Source: Nocardiopsis mwathae (lineage in GTDB: Bacteria; Actinomycetota; Actinomycetes; Streptosporangiales; Streptosporangiaceae). From it: a DNA stretch of 64,000 nt. This document shows, in pieces, positions 1-7,954 of the stretch. Numbering within the stretch: position 1 is the first letter of the stretch; the number at the start of each line of letters is the position of its first letter. The notes under the pieces are model-generated. The model saw nothing but the letters and a program-made list of their open reading frames with translations, was not told where the DNA came from and searched no databases. The position numbers were made by a program, and so were the translations under genes. The stretch lies in assembly GCF_014201195.1 (NCBI RefSeq), contig NZ_JACHDS010000001.1, forward strand, positions 248,001-312,000, read 5' to 3'.

Positions 1-164
1 TCGGCCTTCAACTCCTCCATCACCGGCGGGAGGGTGTGGTCGTCGCGACCTGCCTCGGCGCGCTGCCGCTGGTAGACGGGCTCGGCGGGGTAGACGTGGG
101 CGTCCATGAACTCCTGCAGGTTGGCCAGGTGGTCGCGGGCCGCGGGGCTGAGTTCGAAGTCCAT
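1..164 (-). CDS. Acyl-CoA dehydrogenase, N-terminal fragment (cut by left edge)
   Basis: Only the first 54 codons are in the window. Read on the minus strand the protein begins MDFELSPAARDHLANLQE and continues through DAHVYPAEPVYQ. From memory this is the N-terminal helical segment of a FadE-type acyl-CoA dehydrogenase, a flavoenzyme that introduces the alpha-beta double bond in acyl-CoA breakdown. The ATG at 164-162 has no Shine-Dalgarno sequence. A CATACT -10 element ends six bases upstream, which suggests a leaderless transcript. A perfect palindrome lies just behind that promoter. The active-site part is outside the window, so the substrate cannot be judged. Confidence 0.75.
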   Translation of the reverse strand, partial: MDFELSPAARDHLANLQEFMDAHVYPAEPVYQRQRAEAGRDDHTLPPVMEELKA

Positions 165-170
165 GAGCCG

Positions 171-197
171 AGTATGCCACCCGACCGACCGGTCGGT
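171..197 (-). promoter_or_regulatory. TetR-type palindrome and -10 element of the acyl-CoA dehydrogenase gene
   Basis: ACCGACCGGTCGGT at 184-197 is a perfect 14-base palindrome. On the minus strand it is followed by CATACT (176-171), a good -10 match placed so that transcription would begin at the A of the start codon (164). The palindrome falls in the -35/spacer region, where a dimeric repressor would block RNA polymerase. Palindromes of this type are common for TetR regulators of acyl-CoA metabolism; the regulator itself is not in view. Confidence 0.45.
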
Positions 198-366
198 ACC
201 TCCGGGGCGGGTGCGTCCCATCGCCGCACATCCAGAGGATTCACCCTGGTACACGCGGGGAAGGATGTCTCCCCGGCCTGAGGGCCGGAGCCGAACCGCG
301 AGGCAGGGTCGGCGCCCGAACCGGTGCGGCGGTCCCTGCCACCCCGATGGAGACGGAGGCGATGGA

Positions 367-1038
367 GTGTCTGCAACGTGCCGCGGCATCATCACCGACT
401 GGGGCGGGGTGCTGACCTCGCCGCTCCACGACACGATCGACGCATGGCTCGCCGCCGACCGGATCGATCCCGAGCGCTACCGCACGGTGATGCGTTCCTG
501 GGTCGCGGGTGCCTACGGCAACGGCAATGGCGACGGCGACGGCAGCCCGATCCACGCCCTGGAGCGCGGCGAGGTCGACACGGGGGAGTTCGAGCGCGCC
601 CTCGCCGCCGAGCTGCGGCTGGTCGACGGCGGCGAGGTTCCGGCCGCCGGCCTGATCGAGCGGATGTTCTCCCGGTTCCACCCGGTCGACGAGATGTACG
701 CGGTGCTGCGCCAGGCCCGGGGCCAGGGGGTGCGCACCTGCCTGCTGTCCAACTCATGGGGCAACGGCTATCCCAGGGACCGCTTCGCCGACTCCTTCGA
801 CGCCGTGGTCATCTCCGGCGAGGTGGGTATGCGCAAGCCCGAACCGGAGATCTTCAGGCACGCCCTGGAGCTGACCGGTCTGTCCCCCGCGGAGTGCGTG
901 TTCATCGATGACATCGAACACAACGTGCGGGCCGCCGTCGAGCTCGGCATGACCGGCATCCTGCATCGCGACCCCGCCGAGACGCGCGATCGGCTCGCCC
1001 GGACCTGCGGGATCGCGGTGGACCCGCCGCCGCCGTAG
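367..1038 (+). CDS. HAD-superfamily hydrolase (subfamily IA-like phosphatase)
   Basis: A 223-residue cytosolic protein. Motif I is ITDWGGVLT with Asp11 as the expected nucleophile; the second Asp of the classical DxD is Gly, as in many D-x-GGVL members such as epoxide-hydrolase N-domain relatives. Motif II is LLSNSWG, motif III is the Lys of MRKPEPEIF, and motif IV is FIDDIEHN. Together these predict a Mg-dependent phosphatase or a related small-molecule hydrolase of unknown substrate. I chose the GTG at 367 because GGAGG lies at 355-359, seven bases upstream; longer readings have no ribosome site. A perfect hairpin follows the stop codon. Confidence 0.72.
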   Translation: MSATCRGIITDWGGVLTSPLHDTIDAWLAADRIDPERYRTVMRSWVAGAYGNGNGDGDGSPIHALERGEVDTGEFERALAAELRLVDGGEVPAAGLIERMFSRFHPVDEMYAVLRQARGQGVRTCLLSNSWGNGYPRDRFADSFDAVVISGEVGMRKPEPEIFRHALELTGLSPAECVFIDDIEHNVRAAVELGMTGILHRDPAETRDRLARTCGIAVDPPPP

Positions 1039-1052
1039 CGCGACGAACGGCC

Positions 1053-1089
1053 GACTCGGCGCCGTGGCCTGCGGCTACGGCGCCGAGTC
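1053..1089 (+). terminator. Strong hairpin after the HAD gene
   Basis: A perfect 13-base stem (1053-1065 pairing with 1077-1089) with an 11-base loop begins 15 bases after the HAD stop codon. There is no T tract, which is usual for terminators of very GC-rich actinobacteria. Confidence 0.55.
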
Positions 1090-1161
1090 GGGAAGCGGTT
1101 CGCCCCGATTTTCGGCATACTCAGCCTGTCAGCACCGCCCGCCCGAAGGCCGAGTCCAACG

Positions 1162-1620
1162 ATGCGCATCTACCTGCCGAGCACCCTGCCCGCCCTCGCC
1201 ACCGTCCTCGCGGACGGGGAGGTGCGCGGAGCGCCGATCACCGCGTTCGCGGTCACCGCGGAACTGAGCGCCGGCGCGGGTGGCCGGGACGGCGAAGAGC
1301 TCGAATACGAAGCGCTGCGCGCCGCCGCCGACGCGTCCCTGGCCCTCCTGGCCGAGGACCCCCAGGCCCCGCGCCGCCGCGTCGTCCTCGCGGCCGACCT
1401 CCCGGACAAACTGATCAGCCCCTGTCCGGACACCCTCCACCCGGCCGCCGTCACGGTCGCGGGGGCGGTCCCCCTCAAGCGCATCGCCTCCGCCCACATC
1501 GACGACACCGACGCGACCGACGACATCACCCGTGCCGTCGCCGCCCCCGACGCGGGCCACGACGACGAACACGAATTGCTTTGGTATGCGACACAAGAGT
1601 TGAAATACCTCGTGGAATAG
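1162..1620 (+). CDS. DUF6912 family protein
   Basis: A 152-residue protein starting MRIYLPSTLPALATVL. I recognise it as the small actinobacterial family DUF6912, whose members start with MRxYLPxTLxxL and whose function is unknown. It contains a segment resembling RRVVLAADLPD and ends with ELLWYATQEL, so it is complete. No membrane segment or signal peptide is visible. The ATG has no clear ribosome site, but its position matches the conserved N-terminus. It stands alone between the HAD gene and the acyl-CoA ligase. Confidence 0.7.
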   Translation: MRIYLPSTLPALATVLADGEVRGAPITAFAVTAELSAGAGGRDGEELEYEALRAAADASLALLAEDPQAPRRRVVLAADLPDKLISPCPDTLHPAAVTVAGAVPLKRIASAHIDDTDATDDITRAVAAPDAGHDDEHELLWYATQELKYLVE

Positions 1621-1713
1621 ATTCCCGGAGGATCGGCCGAGGCCGGTCGGCCGCGTCGGCGGCAGCGGCATCCCTCCCGATCCCCGCCCTGGTGTCCGCT
1701 CCGCAATAAACAT

Positions 1714-1751
1714 GGGGTTCTAACGGATAAGCACGGGGTTCTATCGGATAA
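1714..1751. repeat. Two direct repeats in the 450-base gap before the acyl-CoA ligase
   Basis: GGGGTTCTAACGGATAA (1714-1730) and GGGGTTCTATCGGATAA (1735-1751) are 17-base direct repeats that differ at one base and are spaced 21 bases apart, two helical turns. They are the AT-richest and only obviously ordered part of the non-coding stretch 1621-2070. The spacing would place two bound proteins on the same face of DNA, so a tandem operator is the simplest reading. I see nothing else definite in the gap. Confidence 0.5.
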
Positions 1752-2070
1752 AACGGACGCGATCGGATGCGAGCCCATGATCATCTCGGGGCGGCTCTGA
1801 CCGGGGAGTGGGAGCGGCGCCCCCGAGCCCCTGCCGCCTTCGGTGCCGCTTTTTCCACCGAACATCCCGCGGGAGACCGGCTGCAAGGCCGCCCGGCGGG
1901 CCCCGGTGCCCTCGGTTCCTCCCCGGCGACCGTCGGTGAGCGCAACGGTCACGCAGGATGAGCGGCTCGGCCATCGTCGGGGAGGGGGCGCGGATCTAGC
2001 TTCGGAAGGGCGGCTCCCGGGTCGGCTGCCGGGAGCGATGTCCCCCGCACACGGACCGCAGGAGGCACCA

Positions 2071-3957
2071 GTGCCCGGATCCGTTCGTTCTTCCGCAGAC
2101 CCCTCCGTACAACCTTCCGCCGACCCCGCCGCACGGCGCTCGTCCGTGCGGCGTTCGTCCGAAGCGCGCTCCGCCGTTCTTCCGGCCGGCCTGGCCCGGG
2201 ACTCGGCCGAACGGTTCGCGGCGCATACCGCGGTCCGGTCGGTCCGGCCGAGCCGCTGGCCGGAGCTGACCTACGCGCAGCTCGGCGACGTCACCGACGA
2301 CGTCGCGCGCGGGCTCTTAGCGCTCGGCGTCGAGGGCGGCGACCGGGTGGCGATCCTGTCCGAGACGCGGCCCGAGTGGACCGTGTGCGACCTCGCGATC
2401 GGGGCCGTCGGAGCCATCGGCGTCCCGGTGTACCCGACCAACAGCGCGGAGGACTGCCGCTGGGTGCTCGGCGACTCCGAGTCGTCCGTGCTGATCTGCG
2501 AGGACGCGGCGCAGGTGGAGAAGGTGCGGCCGCTGCTGCCCGAGCTGCCGCGCCTTGGGCACATCGTGGTGCTGGACACCCCGGACGGGCCGGTGGCCGG
2601 TGCCATCCCCCTCGACGAGCTGCTGGAGCGCGGCGCGGGCGTGAGCGTCGAGGCGGTCCGCGACCGGGAGGCGCGCGTGCGCTCCGGCGACCTGTCCACC
2701 ATCATCTACACCTCCGGGACCACCGGCCCGCCCAAGGGCTGCCTGATCGGCAACGGGCACTGGCAGGCCACCCTGGACGGCCTCGACGCCGGGATGCCGG
2801 TGCGCGCGGGCGAGAGCATCTACCTCTACCTGCCGCTCGCGCACGCCTTCGCCCGCATCGTGCAGTACGTCGCCCTCACCCGGGGCGCCACCCTGCACAT
2901 CTTCGGCGGCGACGTCCGCAACGTGGTCGCCGAACTCGGCGAGGTGCGCCCCGACTACCTGCCGTCGGTCCCGCTGCTGTTCGAGAAGGTGCACACCCGC
3001 GTGCGGACGCTGCTCGGTCAGGCCCCCGAAGCGGACCGGGCGGCCTTCGACCGCGCCGTCGACCTCGGCGGGCGGGTGCGGGCGGCCCGGGAGCGGGGCG
3101 AACCGGTCGACCCCGAGGTCGAGGCGGAGTTCACCGAGGCCGACGACCGGTGGCTGTCCATGGTCCGCGGTGTGTTCGGCGGCCGTCTGAAGGAGGCGCT
3201 GACCGGGTCCGCCCCCATCGCCCCGGAGATCCTGGACTTCTTCCACGCCTGCGGCGTCCCGGTCAACGAGGGCTACGGGATGACCGAGTCGGCGGCGGTC
3301 CTCACCCTGAACAGCCCCGGTGACCGGCGCTTCGGTACCGTGGGCCGCCCGCTGCCCGGGGTCGAGGTCAGGATCGCCGAGGACGGGGAGATCCTGGCCC
3401 GCGGCGCCAACGTCTTCGCCGGCTACCACCGTGCCCCCGCCGACACCGTCGAGATCCTCGCCGACGGCTGGCTGCACACCGGCGACCTCGGCGAGTTCGA
3501 CGCCGACGGCTACCTGCGTGTCACCGGCCGGAAGAAGGACCTGATCATCCCGGCCAGCGGCAAGAACATCAGCCCCGCCAACATCGAGGGCGACCTGCGC
3601 GGCTCCCCATGGATCTCGCACGCCATGGTCTTCGGCGACCGGCGCCCCCACCTGGTGGCGCTGCTGACCCTGGACCCCGACGAGGTCGTGCCCTGGGCGC
3701 GCGAGCGGGGACTGCCCGACGACCCCGCGGAACTCGCCGCCCACCCGGACGTCCGCGCACTCATCCGGCAAGTCGTGGACGAGGCGGGTGCCCGCCACTC
3801 CCGCCCCGAGCGGGTGCGCGCCTTCGCCGTCCTCCCCCGCGACTTCTCCGTGGAGGCGGGGGAGCTCACCCCGTCCCTCAAGCTCCGCCGGGCCATCGTG
3901 GCCGAGCGGTACCGACACCTCCTGGACGACCTGTACGACACGCCGAAACCCGCGTGA
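2071..3957 (+). CDS. Long-chain fatty-acid--CoA ligase (AMP-forming)
   Basis: A 628-residue ANL-superfamily enzyme that activates fatty acids to acyl-CoA through an acyl-adenylate. The ATP-binding P-loop reads YTSGTTGPPKG, the A5 motif GYGMTES, the A7 region WLHTGDLG and the A8 hinge GRKKDLIIPASGKN. The C-terminus ends with the usual SLKLRRAIVAERY segment. I chose the GTG at 2071, five bases after AGGAGG (2060-2065); an in-frame ATG at 2038 is possible. The first 45 residues are a Ser/Arg/Ala-rich run outside the catalytic fold. It could feed the acyl-CoA dehydrogenase at the left edge, though the two genes are separated and on opposite strands. Confidence 0.88.
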   Translation: MPGSVRSSADPSVQPSADPAARRSSVRRSSEARSAVLPAGLARDSAERFAAHTAVRSVRPSRWPELTYAQLGDVTDDVARGLLALGVEGGDRVAILSETRPEWTVCDLAIGAVGAIGVPVYPTNSAEDCRWVLGDSESSVLICEDAAQVEKVRPLLPELPRLGHIVVLDTPDGPVAGAIPLDELLERGAGVSVEAVRDREARVRSGDLSTIIYTSGTTGPPKGCLIGNGHWQATLDGLDAGMPVRAGESIYLYLPLAHAFARIVQYVALTRGATLHIFGGDVRNVVAELGEVRPDYLPSVPLLFEKVHTRVRTLLGQAPEADRAAFDRAVDLGGRVRAARERGEPVDPEVEAEFTEADDRWLSMVRGVFGGRLKEALTGSAPIAPEILDFFHACGVPVNEGYGMTESAAVLTLNSPGDRRFGTVGRPLPGVEVRIAEDGEILARGANVFAGYHRAPADTVEILADGWLHTGDLGEFDADGYLRVTGRKKDLIIPASGKNISPANIEGDLRGSPWISHAMVFGDRRPHLVALLTLDPDEVVPWARERGLPDDPAELAAHPDVRALIRQVVDEAGARHSRPERVRAFAVLPRDFSVEAGELTPSLKLRRAIVAERYRHLLDDLYDTPKPA

Positions 3958-4041
3958 CCGTGCGGCGGCCATCTCCGCACGGCCGCGCGGCCCGGCGCCA
4001 TCCCCCATCCGGATCGACATCCGTGACGAAAGGTCCGACCC

Positions 4042-5025
4042 ATGCGCCCACTACCGCTCCTCGCGGCGGCGACCTCCGCCCTGCTCCTCGGCGGCCTGCT
4101 CGCCACCGGCACGGCCGCGGCCGCCCCCGCGCCCGCCGACCCCGCTCCGGCGGGCGCCGCAGCCTCGGCCGACGACCTGCTCAACGGCGGGCCCGGCGTC
4201 GACATACCGCAGATGCCCCGGCCCCGCTCCGGTGCCGACCCGTGGCCCGACGCGCCCGGGGCCAACGACTTCTCCTGCCAACCGACGAAGAAGCACCCCC
4301 GCCCGGTGATCCTGCTGCACGGCTACGGCGCCAACGGGTTCGGCAACTGGCAGCTCCTCTCCCCGCGCCTCGCCCTGCGCGGGTACTGCGTCTTCGCCCC
4401 CACCTACGGCCTGCGGACCGAGCTCCCGCTGCCGCTCAGCGCGATCGGCGGGGCGGTGCCGATGGAGCAGAGCGCCCAGGAGCTCTCCGACTACGTCGAC
4501 CGGGTGCTGGAGGCCACCGGCGCCGAGGAGGTCGACATCGTCGGCCACTCCCAGGGCAGCCTGATGCCGAACTACTACGTCAAGTTCCTCGGCGGGGCCG
4601 ACAAGGTCCGCAACTACGTCGCGCTGACCCCGTTGTGGAACGGGACCGCCTTCTTCGGCGCGGCCGAGGTCAACCGGCTGGGCATCGCCTGGGGGCTGGA
4701 CCCGACGCTGGGCCGGTCGGTCGACAGGATCTGCGGGCCGTGCCGCCAGTTCCTGCGCGGCTCGGACTTCATCGAGAAGATGAACGAGGGCGGGGCGGCC
4801 GTCCCCGGGGTCACCTACACGACCATCATGACCCGCTACGACCTGCTCATCCAGCCCTACACCAGCGGCTACCTCGAAGGCGACGACGTCACCAACATCG
4901 TGCTGCAGGACCGGTGCAGGACCAACGTCTCCGGGCACATCGCCGTCGCGTTCGACCCGGTCGTGCACCGTCACGTGTTCAACGCGCTCGACCCCGACTC
5001 GGCGCGGCCGCCGCTCTGCCTGTGA
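4042..5025 (+). CDS. Secreted triacylglycerol lipase/esterase (alpha/beta hydrolase)
   Basis: A 327-residue exported lipase. Residues 1-28 form a signal peptide (MRPLPLLAAATSALLLGGLL, then Ala-rich up to a likely cleavage after TAAAA). The oxyanion-hole motif is LLHGYGANG (91-99) and the nucleophile elbow is GHSQG with Ser170. A likely acid sits in MTRYDLLIQPY, and the catalytic His is probably the one in SGHIAVAFDP. This is the pattern of actinobacterial class 2 lipases. It follows the acyl-CoA ligase on the same strand after 84 bases, so released fatty acids could be activated by its neighbour. Its 3' end overlaps the convergent AraC gene by 55 bases. Confidence 0.87.
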   Translation: MRPLPLLAAATSALLLGGLLATGTAAAAPAPADPAPAGAAASADDLLNGGPGVDIPQMPRPRSGADPWPDAPGANDFSCQPTKKHPRPVILLHGYGANGFGNWQLLSPRLALRGYCVFAPTYGLRTELPLPLSAIGGAVPMEQSAQELSDYVDRVLEATGAEEVDIVGHSQGSLMPNYYVKFLGGADKVRNYVALTPLWNGTAFFGAAEVNRLGIAWGLDPTLGRSVDRICGPCRQFLRGSDFIEKMNEGGAAVPGVTYTTIMTRYDLLIQPYTSGYLEGDDVTNIVLQDRCRTNVSGHIAVAFDPVVHRHVFNALDPDSARPPLCL

Positions 5026-6083
5026 TTCCGCGGCCCCGGTGACCGGCGGTGCTCCCCGCACGGCGGCGGGGGGCACCGCTCGCTGCGGTAGGCGCCGGGC
5101 GTGGTCCCGGCCCAGCGTTTGAAGGCGCGCTGGAAGGCGCTGGCTTCGGAGAACCCGAGGTGCTCGGCGATCTCGGCGACGCTCCACCCCCGGTCGGCCA
5201 GCGCCGACACCGCCGCGTCCCGGAGCACCTCGTCGCGGATCTCCCGGAAGGACACCCCCTCGGCACGCAGGTGGCGGCGGAGCGTCTGCGGGCTCATGTT
5301 CAGCCGCGCCGCCACCTCGTGTGCCGGGGGTGTGCCCCCGGCGACGTCCCGGTCGAGGATGCGCCGCACCCGCTCGCCGATGGCGACCGGTGGCCGCAGC
5401 CCGGCCAGCAGGCCGGCGGGGGAACCGGCCAGCAGGGCCCGCAGGTCGTGCTCGCCGCGGACGATCGGTGCGGCGAGATCGGCCTCCGCCAGCACGAGGG
5501 CGGGGCGCGGGCGCTCGTAGCGGATCGGCTCGCCCAGGACGAGCCGGTGGTCGGCGACCGACGCCGCGCGGGGGTGTGCGAGCTCCACCAGGGACGGCCG
5601 CAGCCGGCGCCCGATCGCCCAGGACGCCAGCCGCAGGGTGATGCCCAGCAGGCACAGCTCGATGAACGGCCCGAGCCGCGGCGGCATGGCCACGCTGAAC
5701 TCCCAGCGGGCCGCGGGTGCGGGTGCGGTCACCACGGTGCTGAGCCGGGCGCGCGGTGCGCCGGGGAACAGGGCGTAGAAGGACCCGGCCCGGCGCAGCG
5801 CCGATGCGAGGTCGGGGCAGTGGATGGCGGTGCGGCACATCATCGCGAACGTGCCCGGCCGGACCGACTCGTCGGCGAGGCCGAGGAATTCGTCGTCGAG
5901 CGCGGCGCACACGTCGCGGACGAGCCGGGCGAAGCTCTCCGCGGGCACTCGCGCGCCGCGGACGCCGAGTAGCGAGGGCGCGACGCCCGCTCCGACGAGC
6001 AGTGGGCCGGCGTCGAGCCCGCGCCGCCGTGCTCCCCAGAGCACCACGCGTACGCAGTCGATCGTCACCGTCGTGTCCGACAC
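4971..6083 (-). CDS. AraC-family transcriptional regulator
   Basis: A 370-residue regulator. The N-terminal half resembles the arabinose-binding-like domain of OruR/ArgR-type AraC proteins (VRPGTFAMMCRTAIHCPDLASAL). The C-terminal region near 245-340 is a double HTH: VAARLNMSPQTLRRHL and then WSVAEIAEHLGFSEASAFQRAFKRWAGTTPGAYR, written here in two parts: SVAEIAEHLGFSEAS and FQRAFKRWAGTTPGAYR. The last 18 codons are antisense to the lipase gene, giving a tail-to-tail overlap. It is divergent from the P5C dehydrogenase gene with a 185-base gap, so control of that gene is plausible; OruR-type relatives regulate amino-acid catabolism. Confidence 0.85.
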   Translation of the reverse strand: MSDTTVTIDCVRVVLWGARRRGLDAGPLLVGAGVAPSLLGVRGARVPAESFARLVRDVCAALDDEFLGLADESVRPGTFAMMCRTAIHCPDLASALRRAGSFYALFPGAPRARLSTVVTAPAPAARWEFSVAMPPRLGPFIELCLLGITLRLASWAIGRRLRPSLVELAHPRAASVADHRLVLGEPIRYERPRPALVLAEADLAAPIVRGEHDLRALLAGSPAGLLAGLRPPVAIGERVRRILDRDVAGGTPPAHEVAARLNMSPQTLRRHLRAEGVSFREIRDEVLRDAAVSALADRGWSVAEIAEHLGFSEASAFQRAFKRWAGTTPGAYRSERCPPPPCGEHRRSPGPRNHRQSGGRAESGSSALNT

Positions 6084-6268
6084 GAGCGCAGCTTAACTCG
6101 CGGGTAACGTCCGTGGTATCGGATTGAACGACGAAAACGTGATCCGTGCCATCGGAGTCCGGTAGCGGCGGCACACGTTCGGACGTGGGCGTACGGTGCG
6201 GCGGCGCGCGATACCGCCCCGGCCCATCCGGGTATGCCAGCAGACGCAGACCCATTCGGGAGGCGTTC

Positions 6269-7897
6269 ATGGATGCCGTGACACGGGTGCCCGTTCCCGT
6301 CAACGAACCCAACCTGAGCTACGCGCCGGGGACCCCGGAGCGCGCGGAGCTGACGGCGGAGATCGACCGCCAGACCGGCGGCGAGTATGAACTCGGCCAG
6401 ACCATCGGCGGGGTGACCCGGCTCGGCCTGGGGGAACTCGTTCCCGCCGTCCAGCCGCACAAGCACGCCCACGTCCTGGGCCGGATGGCCGATGCGACCG
6501 ACGGCGACGTCCGGGAGGCGATCGACGCCGCCCGTGCCGCCGCCCCCGCCTGGCGTGCGATGTCCCCCGACGACCGCGCCGCGATCCTGCTGCGCGCCGC
6601 CGACCTCCTGGCCGGGCCGTGGCGTGCCCGGGTCAACGCCGCCACGATGCTCGGCCAGTCCAAGTCGGTCCAGCAGGCCGAGATCGACGCCGCCTGCGAA
6701 CTGATCGACTTCTGGCGCTTCAACGTGGCCTTCGCCCGCCGCCTTTACGAGGAGCAGCCGCTGTCCACACGCGGTGTGTGGAACCGCCAGGAGATGCGCC
6801 CGCTCGAAGGCTTCGTGCTGGCCATCACCCCGTTCAACTTCACCGCGATCGCGGGCAACCTCCCCACGGCCCCCGCCCTCATGGGCAACGTGGTGGTGTG
6901 GAAGCCCTCGCCCACCCAGACCTTCTCCGCCTGGTACGTGATGCGCCTGCTGGAGGAGGCGGGGCTGCCGCCGGGCGTGATCAACATGGTCACCGGCGAC
7001 GGCGCCGCGGTGTCGCGGGTCGCGCTGACCCAGCCCGACCTCGCAGGAATCCACTTCACCGGCTCCACCGGAACCTTCCGGCATCTGTGGCGGACGGTGG
7101 GCGAGAACATCTCCACCTACCGGGGCTACCCGCGCATCGTCGGTGAGACCGGCGGCAAGGACTTCGTCGTCGCACACTCCTCCGCCGACCCCGACGTGCT
7201 GCGCACCGCCTTGGTCCGCGGTGCGTTCGAGTACCAGGGGCAGAAGTGCTCGGCGGCGTCGCGCGCCTATGTGCCGCGCAGCGTGTGGTCGGTCATGCGC
7301 GACGGCCTGCTCACCGACGTCAAGTCGCTGACCATGGGCGATGTGACCGGTGACCTGTCGACGTTCATGGGCGCGGTCATCGACGAGCGGGCGTTCGCCA
7401 AGAACGCCGCCGCGCTTGAGCGAGCCCGGGCGACCGACTCGATCACCGTCCTCGCCGGCGGCACCGCCGACGACTCGGTCGGCTACTTCGTCCAGCCCAC
7501 CGTGCTGGAGTGCGACGACCCCGAGGACGAGGTGTTCCGCACCGAGTACTTCGGTCCGATCCTGGCCGTGCACGTCTACGACGACGGCGACTACGGGCGG
7601 GTCCTGGCACAGATGGCCGACGTCGCGCCCTACGCCCTGACGGGGGCGGTCGTCGCCCGCGACCGCGACGCCATCGCCGCCGCCGACGCCGCGCTGCGGT
7701 TCTCCGCGGGGAACTTCTACATCAACGACAAGCCCACCGGCTCCATCGTGGGCCAGCAGCCGTTCGGCGGGGCACGCGCCAGCGGGACCAACGACAAGGC
7801 CGGCTCCGTACTCAACCTGGCCCGTTGGGCCAGCGCCCGGGTGATCAAGGAGGCCTTCGTCCCACCGACGGACTGGCGCTACCCGCACATGGGGTAG
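6269..7897 (+). CDS. pruA: 1-pyrroline-5-carboxylate dehydrogenase
   Basis: A 542-residue NAD-dependent aldehyde dehydrogenase of the P5CDH type, which oxidises glutamate semialdehyde (from proline or ornithine) to glutamate. The catalytic Cys327 lies in GQKCSAAS and the general base Glu293 in GETGGKD. FTGSTGTF is the cofactor loop, and GNFYINDKPTGSIVGQQPFGG is the family signature, seen here as NFYINDKPTGS and QQPFGGAR. The ATG at 6269 follows GGGAGG (6258-6263) and gives the usual family length; an upstream in-frame ATG would add 41 non-homologous residues. No proline dehydrogenase gene is adjacent. The NAD-GDH gene 3 kb away would complete the route to 2-oxoglutarate. Confidence 0.93.
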   Translation: MDAVTRVPVPVNEPNLSYAPGTPERAELTAEIDRQTGGEYELGQTIGGVTRLGLGELVPAVQPHKHAHVLGRMADATDGDVREAIDAARAAAPAWRAMSPDDRAAILLRAADLLAGPWRARVNAATMLGQSKSVQQAEIDAACELIDFWRFNVAFARRLYEEQPLSTRGVWNRQEMRPLEGFVLAITPFNFTAIAGNLPTAPALMGNVVVWKPSPTQTFSAWYVMRLLEEAGLPPGVINMVTGDGAAVSRVALTQPDLAGIHFTGSTGTFRHLWRTVGENISTYRGYPRIVGETGGKDFVVAHSSADPDVLRTALVRGAFEYQGQKCSAASRAYVPRSVWSVMRDGLLTDVKSLTMGDVTGDLSTFMGAVIDERAFAKNAAALERARATDSITVLAGGTADDSVGYFVQPTVLECDDPEDEVFRTEYFGPILAVHVYDDGDYGRVLAQMADVAPYALTGAVVARDRDAIAAADAALRFSAGNFYINDKPTGSIVGQQPFGGARASGTNDKAGSVLNLARWASARVIKEAFVPPTDWRYPHMG

Positions 7898-7899
7898 CG

Positions 7900-7921
7900 G
7901 GTGCCGCATGCCGTCGGCACC
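7900..7921. terminator. Hairpin between convergent genes
   Basis: GGTGCCG (7900-7906) pairs with CGGCACC (7915-7921) around an eight-base loop, three bases after the pruA stop and 34 bases before the stop of the convergent gene. It could act in both directions. Confidence 0.4.
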
Positions 7922-7954
7922 GGCAGGTCGCGCGGGTCGGCGGGCGGCGCTCCG

